Assembly (NCBI GenBank): GCA_029204225.1
Contig: CM055107.1
Location: forward strand, 15,308,900 to 15,372,899
DNA from: Diphasiastrum complanatum
Lineage: Eukaryota; Streptophyta; Lycopodiopsida; Lycopodiales; Lycopodiaceae
Length of the DNA: 64,000 bases
Direction: 5' to 3'
The position numbers and the translations under genes are program-made. Shown piece after piece: positions 34,410 through 48,000 of the stretch (positions within the stretch are counted from its first letter, which is position 1; every line of letters starts with the position of its first letter). Under the pieces are notes generated by a model. That model did not search any database. It was given only the letters and a program-made list of their open reading frames with translations, and was not told where the DNA came from.

Positions 34410-35767
34410 ATGACTCTGTGGAAGAAAATCTCGAAAAAGTTCTTCGAGAAGAAGCAGAAGAAGGAAGGTGTTTACAAGTTTATTATACAGTTTGAAGGAC
34501 AGAAGGTAAGGCTTGAAAAATATTATTAGTTAAATATCTGCTTTAGCATAGGAGAAACGAGTATCGCGAATAGATCTTGCTTTCCCTAAGGCCCTATATT
34601 GATTTGCAGAATGTCTGCACATATATGTCGATCTGCAAATGTTTTCTGGATAAATATATTGATTTCAAGATCAGTAGAGTAACTTCCTACATTTATCCAG
34701 AGTATAGGTATCCTCTTTGATCAATCCAATTGATGTTATATCTTGATCACCTTGTTATATGAATCACAGGATAGGAAAGATTTGTGTACAAAATCCCAGA
34801 ATGGAATTCTAGATTTCTCACAGAAATACGCTACTAAACTTTTGTGGAGCTGTTAGTATACAAATAAGTTTTGGAAGAGATTCATCAAGCCGTTGTTCTT
34901 AAACGATTTTGTTGTCCAGGAAACAATTTCCAAGGAGATAGAGGAACGGAAAGGAGAGTTACGAGAAAAAGTTGTTGACATCTACAAGGTCTCAGAAACA
35001 AGGGTTCAGGTACACTTTGCCTTGTGTTGTTGTGCTAGAGTCAGCACGGTACTATTTGGGTTATTTTTGAGCATCTTGCGGTAGATTACGTTGGAGTATG
35101 CATTTCAAAATTTCAGTGTACAAAGCAGTTAATGTACGTAGAGTGCTGCTTATTTTCGTAAATATTTCCAGCTTATACTGAAGGAACCAGCCGATTGTAC
35201 TATTGAAGAGCATGCTCTACACGTCCTCAATCTTGTACAAGAACTTGCTAAAGCAGGTAGCTGTGTTATGAGAACATACTTGAATTCTTTATTCTGGAAA
35301 TATTTTGTAGTATTCAGATAGACAGGCAACTGTGGGAGAGAAATAACATTTTAGTAGCCTTTTTATACTCTATTCCTGGCTTCCTGTGTTCCCACCAACT
35401 TTCAAAATTCGGATACAAAAGTCTTTACGAGATTTGAGCAACAAAATATTCTCGTTACTTCTTTTTTTAACAAGAATCTGCAGGTTTTCCGGGTGCTTCG
35501 ATTTTGAGCGAGTCATTGGCTAGATATGGCGCATCAACGCTGCCCGGACCGACAAATTTTTTGCTGTTAAAAGCCTCTGATTTTGTTAAAGAAGAGCCGG
35601 CACCTGTGAAAGAAGCCTTTGCAGTGGAGAAATTTGAGCTTCCCGCAGAAGCTGCTGAAAAGCCACTAGTTGCGGAGACAGAAGCTGCTTTAGAGGCAAA
35701 ACCAGCTAAAGCTTCTGATGAGCTGGTACCTGTATCGAGCAAAGAGACCGTTGAACCACAGTTGTAG
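34410..35767 (+). CDS. Host gene of unknown function, four exons, 184 aa
   Basis: Exons 34,410-34,505, 34,920-35,009, 35,172-35,256 and 35,484-35,767, all with GT-AG introns and consistent phases (0, 0, 1). The start MTLWKKISKKFFEKKQKK is very basic. Exon 2 (SKEIEERKGELREKVVDIYK) is a charged helix. Exon 3 (CTIEEHALHVLNLVQELAKA) is another helix. Exon 4 begins FPGASILSESLARYGAS, then LPGPTNFLLLKASDF, and ends in a low-complexity Ala/Glu/Pro/Lys tail. I do not recognise the family. Clean splicing, no lesions and no transposon motifs suggest a genuine, expressed plant gene. An extra exon between 34,610 and 34,700 cannot be excluded, so the model is approximate. Confidence 0.65.
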
Positions 35768-36880
35768 TGATCGAAGCAACAGCTGATCAACAAGCTTACT
35801 TTCCACATCCAGCACAAAGTGGTCCTCATGAGGAGATTCCTACTTCCAAGGCCATGCAACTACGACACTACATAAAGAGAAACGAGTATTTGAAGGGATT
35901 GCGTCAATTTTTATTGAAAACTGTTTCGATAGTTCTGCAAAGCTTGCTGCTAATTACAAAAATGCATGAAAAAAAGTTTCAAATCATCAATATTCTGTTC
36001 CATTGATGTACAGTGGTATTAAGATTTATAAAATTTCTGTGTCAAGATCCGTTTATTTTCAGCTATGTCTCAAGAGTTTTAAGCTGATTAATCTAACTTG
36101 TATTGTAATGATGCACTTGCCACCATTCTGTCCATGAGACATCAAATTTATTAGAAGTAAGATTTTATTTGAATTTCCTCTTGCGTTCTAGCTTGTCACT
36201 GCTCATGATATTTTTCCGTTATTTCTCTGTTCTTCTGCTGCAGCGGTGCTGAAATTATTCGAAGGAGATCTTGTACTATGACCAAGTAACTGATTACCAA
36301 AGCACACTCATTCGTAGATCTCAACATTTTCCAGTCAAGAAGTAAACAAACCTTTGTTTTTCAGTAAATGCCTTTGCTAATGCCACTATGTCATTGATCA
36401 TAAAAAATCGATAAAGCTGGAGGGGAGGTGATTGCACCTGATAAAGTCAAAAAGTGTGGCCCTAAATAAATTTCTAGACTTAATAGGAGAAATTTTTTCT
36501 TTTTAGAGCATTTTTGAAGAAAATCATGCTTTACTTTTTCATGAACGTGTTGTGAAATATGGAGGGAGATAGGGGCTAAAAAGTGATATAATGCCTAGTT
36601 TTGGCCTAAAATGCTCTTTCTAAAAAAGTAAATTTTTTTTTTGCTTTTTCATGAAAGAAAAGGAGGTGCTTCAAAGAACATAATTTATGAGCCTCTTTTT
36701 TCTTTTTTCTTTTTTCAAAATTTTTTCAATGCATTTTCTGGGATGTAAAAAAAATGCGGAAGTACATGTAAAAAAAAATACGGAGGGTGATCAGGCCTTC
36801 AATGTTCTTCATGATGCTTTGACATTCGAATGTAGAAGTAGATGGGAATGGATACCCTTTGATGTAAATTAGCCGAAAAG
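35768..36880. other. 3' flank of host gene; no further gene
   Basis: AT-rich sequence following the stop at 35,765-35,767, probably including the 3' UTR. Several A- and T-tracts occur at 36,600-36,780. No ORF of note. Confidence 0.5.
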
Positions 36881-36889
36881 TTGATGAAG

Positions 36890-37850
36890 TCGACTTTCAA
36901 ATAGTTCGGCTGATTTGATGAAGATTAGTCGAATAAGAAACCTTTTGGTGATTCACACAAGTATCAGATGAGCAAACATATAACCAAAAAGAGGTTGCAT
37001 CTGATCCTAGATCATTGATAAAAAATGTGCAAGAAGAATCTTGAAATGAAAATAGTATCACCAAGGAGGAAATTGTGAGGTTAATTTCCAACAATCCCCC
37101 TTAAGGTCACGGTTGGTGCCTTGGTAGCTTCGTCAAGTTTAGCATGTTGAAAAACTTCTGATGCTTGATCCCGGGAAGTGCTTTGGTGAAGTTGTCTGCA
37201 ACCATTTCTATTGTAGAGCAGTATTAAATGATCACTTGCCTTGAGAAAACTTTCTCCCGAATGAAATGATATTGGATTTCTATGTGCTTAGATTTGCCAT
37301 GAAATCTAGGATTCAGCGACATTGAAATACAACTCAAGTTGTCACACAACATGGTGGTAGCATTGAACTGAGTATGGTGTAAGTCGTAAAGTAATAACCT
37401 AATCCATACAGCTTTTTTTGAAGCTTGACATGCTACAATGTACTCTGCCTCTGTCAAAGAAAGCGCGACTGAATTCTGCTTCCTTGAGTTCCACCAAATC
37501 GGTCCCTCTGCCAAATAGAAACCAAACCCGGAGGTGGATTTTCTAGTGGAGACTGTTTCTCCCCAATCTGAGTCGGAGTAGCCTCACAGGATGAGTGGGT
37601 CGATAACAATTTCATCATAACACAGAATGTGATCTAAACTTCCCTGAATATATCTCATCACTCTCTTTAATGCTTTCTAATGAGAGATCCTAGGATTGGA
37701 CATGAATTGACTTAACATGCTAACAGTGTATGCTAAATCTGGTCTAGTATACAACATTGCATGCATCAAAGATCCTATAAATGAATGATAAGGGTATTTC
37801 GCTAAGTCGAGTACTTCACTTTTGAAATCAGCACAAGTAGCTTTAGTCAA
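36890..37850 (-). pseudogene. Copia RT end/RNase H with LTR start
   Basis: Minus-strand 37,850 to 37,140 encodes the RT tail and RNase H: SFIGSLMHAMLYTRPDLAY, SDSDWGETVSTRKSTS, NSVALSLTEAEYIVACQ and KSKHIEIQYHFIREKVF. Single stops occur. A polypurine tract (TAAGGGGGAT, 37,094-37,103) is followed by TGTTGGAAATTAACC at 37,093, the start of a 3' LTR that runs to lower coordinates with no clear end. The 5' part of this element is missing, replaced by the copia B LTR at about 37.86 kb. Confidence 0.85.
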
Positions 37851-37859
37851 TACTATACA

Positions 37860-38110
37860 GTTAAAATAGCAATGATCGACTTATACAGTGCTTTCTTATT
37901 TCGACGGCACCACGTGTGCTTAGTTCTAGAATTATCGGGCCATCTTTCTTTTACGAGCCCTTTGAGTGCTTTTAAGCAACTTTATCTTTGTACTTACTTA
38001 TCAGTTGAATATACGGTTTGAGGTGAGCTATTCTGTTGCCTTGTCTTGTTGTACTTGATGTTGTGCTGTGGTGATTGATCCGGTCGGGTGTTTAAACTAT
38101 TTTCTTAACT
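37860..38110 (+). repeat. Copia B 5' LTR (left limit approximate)
   Basis: Sequence immediately upstream of a perfect primer-binding site. It contains a CACGTGTGCTTAG element and short promoter-like AT stretches. The left edge is where similarity to the preceding copia fragment ends, so it is an estimate. Confidence 0.5.
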
Positions 38111-38123
38111 TGGTATCAGAGCC
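38111..38123 (+). other. Copia B primer-binding site
   Basis: TGGTATCAGAGCC, the exact initiator tRNA-Met complement used by plant copia elements. It is followed by a 1.2-kb leader before gag. Confidence 0.9.
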
Positions 38124-39332
38124 CTTGGTGGCTAGAATCACCGGACAAGAACAGAGAGCTGCAAATTCACGATGGTTTGTTGGCTAGGAAGCACAAAACC
38201 GAGTCTGTGGAGATTCGTGGAATAGCTCAAAATTGTAAGAAGATTCAGAGGCAGGGGATTGTCGGCTGAAACAAGAAGCCAAACGAAAGCATAGAACTCC
38301 GTACAAAGGCTGCCTACTGTGGATTCAATTTGAAGCCAATTGATGATCTATATGAAGCAGGTGATTGCTGACTGTAGGGCGACCTGAGTGCAGTAGAAGG
38401 CTGCAAAAAGTGGCTCAGAGAAAACCTGAGCATAGCTCAAGAAGTCTTTCTTCTTTCATGGTTGGAGTTTCAGAAGGAAAATTGAAGATCTTTCTCCATT
38501 TACAAGGTTTTTTAGTGTTGTAAAAGCTTGAAGAGGGGCGTTTTAGCAGAAGTGATCAAACTGTAGACAGCCGCTGACTGCCGTGGAGAGTTGGAGGAAA
38601 GCTTGAAAAGTTGGCCGTGGGTTTTTTCCAAAACCCTTTGTAAGCTCCATAGCCGTGGAGAGAGGAGATGTCGCGTGGAGGCTCGCACGCGGTGAATCAG
38701 AGAGAGGCCATAGTGCGTGGAGGTGTCTAGCGTCTGGAAGAGCTACCTTCGGCGCTCGAGATTGTTAGCAACCATTAGATAAGCCTCCAATAAAATCAAT
38801 GGCCAAGATGAAGTTCTCAGGGAGATCACCCTTAGATAGGCTTTGAAAGGGTCCTGAAGAATTGAAGTGCAAAGGCACCCTTCTTTCCATTAAAAATTTT
38901 CAAAGTGAAAAAATTGTTGGGTCCCAAGTTTTTTGAAAGGTGAAGTTTCTTTACACTGAAGAAATAGTTCAAAAACCCAAATTGCCCTTATTTTCACCTC
39001 TTTTCGCCTATTTTGGCCAAACGAAAGGCTATAGCCTCCAAACGAAGGGCACCCTGACTGTACCTGCAAGTACGGTACACCAAAACAGAGTGATTGCCAC
39101 GGAGAAAGTGTTCGGAACGGGCCAGAAGTGATTTCACCATTCCACTGGGCAGGGAGCTGGGAGTTGGTGACGAGAAGCATTTTGGAAAGCATCGCCAGTT
39201 TGGCTTTCAATTTGGAGAAACAGCGGCGGGTGGCCTGGTAAGCAAAAAATTGTAGTTCATTATTTTTTATTTCTGACATCACGGTTGGCTTCGGCATACA
39301 CTTTATAGCCTATAGGTGGAGTTTCAAGCAGT

Positions 39333-41993
39333 TTGGAAATGGCAAACATCAATGAGGCAATTTTGGGCGATGCAAGCAAACTTGATGGGGCTTCTAACTA
39401 CAACATCTGGAATTTCAAAATGAAGAGCACTTTGATGGAGAAAGAGTTATGGGAGATCGTGGCAGGTATTGAAGTTCGGCCAAATACCACTCCAGGTGAT
39501 ATGAGGGCCTTTGATAAAAAGGCGCAGAGAGCATTGTCCTTGATCAATCTTTCAGTGAAAGACCATGTGATCACTCATATAAGTGATGCCACGACGGCCA
39601 AGGGAGCTTGGGAAGCTCTTAGAATGCAATTTCAAACTTGCAATCCAGCTCGGGCCATGTTCTTGAAGTCGAGATTGAACGCAGTAAGGATGGAAGAAAG
39701 TGAATCAGTGGGATCTTTCTTCACCAGGATAAAGGAGCTGAGAGATCAACTTGTGACAGTTGGAGAACCAATTAGGGACGTTGAATTAGTACATACCACA
39801 ATGAGCGGTGTCTTGGAAGGGCTACAGATGTTTGTGAGCGGAATTGCTTCGAGGGAGAGATTGCCTACTTTTGAAGACTTCCACAGAATCATGTTGCAAG
39901 AAGAGCAGCATCGCGAAGTGGTGAAGTCAAGACAAACCCCACAGGAGGATCAAGCCTTGCTTGCTAAAGGCAAGCAGAAAGGATGGTAGAGGATTTCCAA
40001 GAAATCTAAGGATGATGACGAGGGAGAGTTGTCATCAAAAGAGAAAAAAAAGAAGAAAGGCAAATGTTACTATTGCCACAAACCGAGTCATTGGGCACGT
40101 GAGTGTTACAAGAAGAAAGCGGACATAAAGGCGGGAAAAGTGACTCAACAAGGCAACATTGCCGAAGATGATGGAGAAGATGACGAGACAAGTGTCTTCT
40201 CATCGGCATTGGCATCCCAGGTTGATGATGGTGCTAGATGGTTCATAGATTCAGGCGCCACAAGGCATATGACCGGGAAACGTGATTGGTTTGCAAAATT
40301 CTCACCAATCCATAATGGGAATAAGGTCACTCAAGCCAATGGGGAGGATTGTCAAATATAGGGTGTGGGCAATGTACCTGTGCAGTTTCTTGATGGTAAA
40401 ATCAAGAACATCCCTAATGTGCTTTATGTTCCTGGACTCAAAAAGAGTTTGCTTTCTGTTGGAGTAATGTCTAATCAACATCTTAAGGTTGAATTTGTCA
40501 AGGATGGATGCCTTATGAGGGATATGAACCACAATCATAAAGTGGTGGCGAAAGGCTATAGAGATAGTAACTGTGGCTTTTATAAATTGGATGCTACAAA
40601 ACCTGGAGAATATGGTTTGGCTATCTCAACAACATCTCAATTTGAGTTGTGGCACATAAGACTTGGTCATTTGAATTATGGGAGCTTGAGATTGATGGCG
40701 AAGCTGAAGATGGTAATAGGGTTACCGACATTGCAGGATGATCATCATGCAATATGTGAAGGATGCGTCATGGGAAAGCATCATAGGGAGACATTCAAGA
40801 AAGGTGGAGTTGCAAGAGCTAAGAAACCGCTGGAACTTATTCACAGCGACCTGTGCGGCCCAATAAAGACCATGTCATTGGGGAAAGAATATCACTTAAT
40901 GACTTTCATAGATGATTACTCTAGGAGGACATGGATTTATTTCTTGAAGACGAAATCTGACACTTTTGCTCGCTTCAAGAAGTTCAAGACTTTGGTAGAG
41001 AACCAACTGGATGCACGCATCAAAGTTCTAAGATCTGATAGAGGGAGCAAATACAAATCTGATGATTTTGAGGACTTTTGCAAGGAACACGGCATCAAAA
41101 GACAATTCACACAGTCACACACGCCGCATAGTAATGGTGTAGCTAAAAGGAAAAACAAGACTATTATGGAGAGTGCACGCTCCATGATGAAGCAAATAGG
41201 CTTGACTGATTCACTTTGGTCGGAAGTGTGCAATGCAGCAACGTTCTTGCAAACAGGAGTCCTACAGTTGCAGTTCCAAATGTGACTCCCGAAGAAGCAT
41301 TTACAGGAATAAAGCCAAAAATCGACAAAGGAGAAACCAGTTGGAAGTAAGAGACATTACTTGGACACTCCTTGGGATACATACTCTCCACGTAGTGTAT
41401 CACCTGAATCTAACATACCAAAATGGTATGAGAAGATCATGAAGGACGCAAAGCTAAATCAGCCAGGATCTAGCACACAAGGAGAAGTGAGAAGATCAAC
41501 GCGGGAAAGGAAGTCTCCCAATTGTTATCATGTGAACTATGCCCTAATGAGTGACATTTTGAAGTGTCGAGAGCCATCAACCTTTGATGAGGCAATAGAT
41601 CACAAAGAGTGGCAAAGGGCAATGGAAGAGGAGATAGAATCCATCCACATGCATGATACATGGGAGTTAGTTGATCTACCACTTGGAAAGAAACCCATTG
41701 ACAACAAATGGGTGTCTAGAACAAACTTTCATGTGGATGGCACAATAGCAAAGTATAAGGCACGCCTAGTAGTGAAAGGTTACGAGCAAAATAAAGGAAT
41801 TGACTATGAAGAGACATTTGCTCCACTGGCTAAGTGGACTACGCTAGACCTTATCATTGCCCTAGCATCTCATTTTGGGTGGAACATCCATCAAATGGAT
41901 GTGAAGTCCGCATTTTTGAATGGTGACTTAGAGGAAGAAGTTTACATGGTCCAACCGCAGGGCTTTACGGCAAAAGAGTTGAAATTTTGTTAG
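39333..41993 (+). pseudogene. Ty1/copia B gag-pol, truncated in RT
   Basis: Gag is open from 39,333 to 39,989 (DGASNYNIWNFKMKSTL, TTAKGAWEALRMQF). After one stop come a CCHC knuckle (CYYCHKPSHWAREC) and protease (WFIDSGATRHMTGKRDW). A TAG at 40,359 interrupts before the pre-integrase part. Integrase at 40,365-41,285 keeps WHIRLGHLNY, CEGC, HSDLCGP, FIDDYSRRTW and LRSDRGSKY, with the final HTPHSNGVAKRKNK altered at the usual Glu (AKRK for AERM). A frameshift near 41,260 follows. RT runs from about 41,550 to MDVKSAFLNGDLEEEVYMVQ, then breaks off at 41,993 where a repeat in the opposite orientation begins. YVDD and RNase H are lost. Confidence 0.9.
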
Positions 41994-41995
41994 GA

Positions 41996-43050
41996 TCTAG
42001 TGCAGTATGCAGATCACATCACACAATCACCATAGCCACTCCTCACAAGCTCTCAAAGATGGCACAACAAAAGTTATTAGATTACAAAGAAACACTGTAC
42101 ATATAGAGTATTCACAAACTGCATGAAAAGGCAGGTGTCCTAAAATTGGCCTACCACCTGTCAAACTAAGGTCGGGCCCAATATGGCCAACTTCGACTGA
42201 CAAACTTGGGACATGCCCCCAAGTATAGCAAGTATTGTAAATAACTCTGTACAGGCTAATTCTTCCTATGTGTGGCTACTCGGCTAACCCAAGTAGCCGG
42301 CTACGGGATCAGTGCTTGATCAATATATCCTAACGAGTCACGTCCCGATCACAACTATATATAGTAAACCAAATAAACTATACACTAATTACATCATCAC
42401 ATTTAGAGCTTATACTAATGAATCAGATCACAAGCTGATTTCTAACTCTCTCCCTTAAGCTCAAATGTGATAAGAGTGAAAAACAATATATTGCAGCAGT
42501 GTCTGGAGTGTCCAAAAGATGTTATGCATGTCCTGCTACTCTGTACTTGACTCACACTCAAGCACACCAACAAAGCACCAAGTTTGACTCACAAAGTATC
42601 ATGCAAACACAATGCTCATACAGAGAGTCTACCACACTCTCGACCAACTGACTCGTCCCCAATCCAACTTGACCACAAGTGGACCACATGAGCGACATGG
42701 CTCAAACTAAGGAAATCCCACTGTCACTATGAGACTTACATCCTCCATTTAGCTAGGCTGACATCCTATCAGACACTTACAAGCACAAACCTGTAAAGCT
42801 GACATAAATGAGCGACTGAGGCTCAACCTGAGGAAATCTTACTGCCACCATAAGACTATACCCTCACCGGATAAATAACTAGTAGGCATAATGACAAGTC
42901 AAAGAGCATAAAATGACTACTTTGTTTTACTGTAGCAAATGCACAACCACATATGACTCCGACTCAGATCTAGACTCCCGTGACAAGGCAACATGCAAGC
43001 CCACACACACTCATGCAAACCAACACAAATGATAAAGCGTCAAATACATG
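41996..43050 (-). repeat. 1.05-kb LTR-type repeat R, copy 1
   Basis: This is the reverse complement, with scattered substitutions, of 49,796-50,845. Reading on the minus strand: about 590 bp of non-coding internal sequence, a polypurine tract (CTTAAGGGAGAGAG, about 42,450), then an LTR-like stretch beginning TTAGAAATCAG and ending CTGCATACTGCA followed by CTAGA. It abuts the broken RT of copia B. The 5' LTR and coding region are absent. Confidence 0.75.
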
Positions 43051-43880
43051 ACCAAGGCCTGCCCATAAGTAGTATCCTGTTGTACCAACACCTCTGCCAC
43101 CTGTAGATCCGCTGCTACACCATTGGTCACCAAATCAGGTCCTCAACCATGGCCTGCACCTGTACCAAGATGCTCTCACGTCCAAGGATATCCGACTGTC
43201 CAATAAGTCCTGAAAGCTACCCATCCATTCCCCATGCTCCAAGCACACGAGTCTACCAAGGACTCAATGAATGAATGTACACAAACCTCACCATAGGCTA
43301 TATCTAAGTATCTTGTCCACCTCCTAGCGATACTGATGATGATCTGCCTTTCCTACATCCCATGTAGGCTCAACTTCCCATGCTTGACGTTGCCAACTCT
43401 GATTTGACCAGTATTTAGGCCTCCCACCAAGGAGCCTATCTCCCCAATGTATCCATCATGTCAACCAAACCAAAGAAAATGAGATCAACTGTCATGATGA
43501 GAAATGTGAAGGATTTCAGGTCATTCAAGATTCAATCCATGTCCCTGATCTTTGGTCACAATAAGGAGCAAACCAACAATCCTGCCAATGTAGAAAAATA
43601 AGCATCTACACAGAAAATGAGATGCAAACTCTAAGAGATACTGATCAAACATGAACCAAAACATAAAATATGTTTGTTGTTCATACAATTATAGTACCCT
43701 ACTATATTTCACATGTGTGGAACCGAAAATAGCAAAATATGAGCATTCTACACACAAGATTGCAAGATATCACCAAGATAGTGCACCAATGAGTAATAGA
43801 ACCCAAAGAGAACCATTTATTACCTGCATAATCAGAAGATCAGTTAAGATATCTATTTACAATTTCATAGCAATTTCCTC
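43051..43880. other. No gene recognised
   Basis: Non-coding sequence between repeat R and the gypsy fragment, probably internal sequence of the R family or older LTR remains. No ORF is supported. Confidence 0.4.
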
Positions 43881-43884
43881 GGAG

Positions 43885-44570
43885 AGGTAGTCACCTTGAT
43901 GGAGATTGGGTTATAGTAAGCATTTGGCTACCGGTTATAGCCCGTGCGTGCATACATATAGTTTTAAACCTATATCACCCATTGTGGTAAAGACTCGGGC
44001 ATTCAAAGGATAGAAAGTAGCGGGTTTCCTACATGATATGCAGGAAATGCTACGGATTGCACGTGAGAATGTCTAGTGTACCCAAGATGGGGACCGACTT
44101 TATGCAAGTCTGAAAAGATACCCGAGAGACTTCCAAATGGGGGGTTGGGTATTTTTTGAAAATCTCGATGGATTCAAGTGTAATGCGTACCGGCTAGCAT
44201 TACTAATCGTCCCCTAGATATAGAGGACCATTTAAGATCTTGAAAAAGATCGGATCCTTAGCTTACCAATCGGAACTCCAGAATGGATCTCAAGTGCATC
44301 CCATATTTCACGTAAGTTGTCTCTAAAAGAGTTTACGTGAAGGAGAGCATCTTGGATCTGGAGATCAATTGGACCCGTTGGATGAATCATCGGGTGTGTC
44401 TCCGCTTGAATCCGGAAAGATCTTGGATACAAAAACTAAACGAATGGGAAATCATATAGTTACTGAGCACCTGCTTCGATAGAAGGGATGTACAGACAAT
44501 GATGATTCCTGGGAACAAGAAAGAAGCTTAAGGAGGAACTTCCCCAGTGTTAAGTTCTAAGGACAGAACT
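43885..44570 (+). pseudogene. Ty3/gypsy chromovirus integrase C-terminus and chromodomain
   Basis: In broken plus-strand frames: AFGYRL/ATGYSP region, RLYASLKRYPRDFQMGGWVF, then RGPFKILKKIGSLAYQSEL, QVHPIFHVSCL, and a chromodomain-like segment ILDTKTKRMGNHIVTEHLLR...CTDNDDSWEQERSLRRNF (about 44,410-44,550). This is the C-terminal arrangement of Tekay/Del-type chromoviruses, whose chromodomain directs integration to heterochromatin. Stops and frame changes show it is dead. It is followed by a polypurine tract (GTGGGGAAGAA) and an LTR start. Confidence 0.8.
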
Positions 44571-44588
44571 TGAATAAGTGGGGAAGAA

Positions 44589-45060
44589 TGTCATGCCCAT
44601 GATTGGTCTTGAGTAGCGTGTCAACGCTAGGGACCGCCAAACCAACAACCTATAAGTTAATTGTGACTATAAGGGAATTGGGGCTCTTATGTGTACATGG
44701 TCATAATTAATGGTTGTAGGCCTAAAACACTTGATGGTGGATTGGTATGGGTCTATCAGTGAGTTATTGGGGAACTGGATGACGTGGCCCAAATAGGCTA
44801 CAGAGGTGTCCAATGAGGTGTCACAGTGCACTACTAGTGGTCCATGGGCCTATAAGGGTATAAGTATACCTATTGGGCTCTCACTAGTGTATGCTTTATA
44901 GCATGACCGGTGGCAAGATGTTGCTGGTGTGATGCCTCATTCCACTCTGAGTAATTGATCCATAGCTTGGAAGCTAGATCCATTCGATCTAGGTTTGGTT
45001 GGGTTGGTTTGTCCACCATCAGATTCCCTTGTGTTGCTTGTGTTTGGCATGCTTAGAATA
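44589..45060 (+). repeat. Chromovirus 3' LTR (right limit approximate)
   Basis: Begins TGTCATGCCCATG right after the polypurine tract of the chromodomain fragment. No second copy in the window allows the end to be fixed, so 45,060 is an estimate. Confidence 0.45.
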
Positions 45061-48000
45061 GGATCCTTGGATTGAGGACTTTATATTTACTCACTCTGAT
45101 CAGAACACAAATGTCTATGACTCCTTAGTTTCTGATTAGACGATGGCTGCCTTTGACACTTGAGGAATCAATCTAAGTTTTTCAGAACTGAACTTCTCAT
45201 TAAATCTGATTTCCAATAATACTTTACACCATTTCTAATATCTTCAGTGGACTGTACTCATATGACCATTTGTTTTTTAGTATGAATTGATTTATCAAGA
45301 TCCTGTTGGGCAGAGTGCTTGAGCTGCAAATATAACTTAGCATTTACATTCATTAGATTATTTTTGCATGTAGCAGCCCATAATAACGAGAGAGTTGTTC
45401 CGCAACTATTTCCTGCTCTCTTTTTTGTTTGCGTTCTACCGTCCTATCAGGGTGTTTAGTAGATTGATCAGAGAAATTTCATGCATGAAACTATTTTTGA
45501 CAATTCTAGTCAAAAAGTTGATTTCTCAGTTACCAGGCAATTTACGTAAAAGAAAAGATAATTTTTAAAAATCACTGCATGTCATGTCTGATGCATGTCG
45601 GATGTTTCGAAATCCTTTCGGAATGTGATAGTAACTGTGAAACTGCCAAGTCGATGCTTTAGATCAATTTTCACAATGAAATTTGAAAATCCCAGCTACA
45701 TAAAGTTTTGATAGAACCATGGATGTTTTGGATTTGTTCAAATTCGTTGGTTATTGACTAAACAGAAATTGCTTATAAAGTGAATGTTACTAAATTGAAA
45801 TCAATAAGTTTTATAAGGTCACAATACCTTTCACTTTTGGTTGAAGATTTTGGAATCTGTCAATTAATGAGAGAATTTCTTGTTTTATGTAATCAATAAA
45901 GACCAAGAATAATTCAAATCTTGTTGAAACAGTTTATATGCCGATCTACAGGTTGATTTGCTAGTAATTGAGTGCGGCACTTGATTAATGAACAATCAAA
46001 ATTGTCTGGTTGATTAGTAGTTAAAAGTACTACTGATTCCAAATTGGTCTTTTTCCTAGCCAAATTTGGGGCTTTCAACCTGTACCACATTTGAAAAGGG
46101 AGGAAGGAGAAGAAGCCTGAGGGGTAGATGTTGGGTGACCAAATGATCCAGTTATTTTATTCTACTTTCAATTCCTGAAGTATATGTGATAGCAAGTGAG
46201 AACACAATTGAAAATTATTATTAAAACTGCCTATGGGAATTTGGATTTCTTTTCCCCCAGTGTTTAATTAGACTTTCAAGAAATCAAAAATTATAAGGGA
46301 AAAGAGATTGGCAGTCAGTTAATCCATTTATGGAACCATCTCTATTTTGCAACTGGATTTGGATCAAATCCCAAGATTTTGCAAATGGAATGAGATGGAA
46401 TGTGTTACATACAGGAATCTAGTAATTTGGATTTTTTTTTGTGGCATTTTATAGTGTTTCTTTATAATGACTAAGACATCCAAGAAAATTCTGACCTGTA
46501 AAAGAATTAAATTCTTTTGACCAATTCTGAAATAGATATTGGATATCTATGACAGTATTGTTTTTGGTTATATTGAGATTCTTAATGTTCCTTTTGGTTC
46601 AGTTCATATTCATGAGGCATTTCAGGCAATATTGTACAAACTTTTCGTTCATTGGCGGATTGGCATTCTTTGTAACGCTTAAGGGGCATGAGAGAATTCA
46701 ATGGCTAGAAGTATCTCTTGAAATTGGTTGTGAATTTTGTCAATTTTCAGAGAAAAAGGACAATTATGATTGTACTAATCAATCATTAAGAGTTATTGAT
46801 TGCTTAATCCAATGATCTATCAAGTTCTAGGTGTTAGATCTTGATCTAGATGCATTACACTATGATTTAAGCAAGAGCAATGGATCAAATAATTAAAATC
46901 TAAGAGGAGCAGCCTCACACATGTGGAGGACAGTACCTGTACGGCTTGTAAACAGAGAGTAAAGTACTCAAGCTTAGAAATGCATTCCAATTACAAAAAC
47001 ACAAGACAAATGTGGAAAATACAAGCAAAACTAGAAATTGCCAATGTCTCATCAACTTCTCATTAGAAATGGTGATCTCTTTATAGATCAAGTACATGAA
47101 CAACATGTGTACTGGTTCAGCAGACCTTCACACATGTGGAAAGTGCCACATCATGTAGATCCACCAATAGGAGTCATATATGCTCATTTTCCAAAGTTGA
47201 CTTATCATACTAGCTAGAAAACAAAAGCTAGTCTTATAGGGATATTCCCTATAAAATAGGATCTAGTGGAATATGTACATCTAAACAAGTACATCCTTAT
47301 CCACATGTGTGAATAGCAACTTGACATGTGTGATTAATAACTCATTCACATGGAAGTGCAATCTATTTACATAAAGTTGACCAAAATGACCAATTTCTAG
47401 ATTCTACTCAAAGGTCAATTTCACACTTGTGTAAATCTAACTAAAATCAATCTAACTTTATAAAAGTATCTTATGTACATCCTTTCACACGTGGGAATAG
47501 GCTCCACACATGTGAGATTTCACTATGAACATAGATCTTAAGATTAACATGCTACATTAACCAACTTGGAAGTGACAATTTCAACAAATTTGATCCTATT
47601 TTGAGGTATAGGACAACCAGATAGTCTTTTTGACTTTTTGGTAAATAGATCTAGAAGCAGAGAATTCTTGGAGGGAAAGTTGGTGGTATAGGACATCAAT
47701 GATTCCAAAGGGGATTTCTTGTACGAGAATGATCTGTAGACCGGTGGTTAGTGGTCACTGTAATGGTAATACTAATTAAGAAATCCATTGGTTATTTGTT
47801 CAGGGTATTTTGGGAAATTATGAGATATAGATCCGAATTCCAAATGGTATCTCATTCTATACAAAATATGGAGGCTCTTAAATCTATTTTACTTTTTATT
47901 TTAAACCTCTACTTTTTAGAAATTTCATTAGCAATTGACTTGAGTAATTGGATTACTCCTGGTTAAAAGTTAATTGGCTAAATAAGCAGTGTGAAGAGAA

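Noticed and set aside
44232-44432. 66-aa minus-strand frame
   Set aside because: It is the shadow of the gypsy integrase C-terminus, which reads convincingly on the plus strand.
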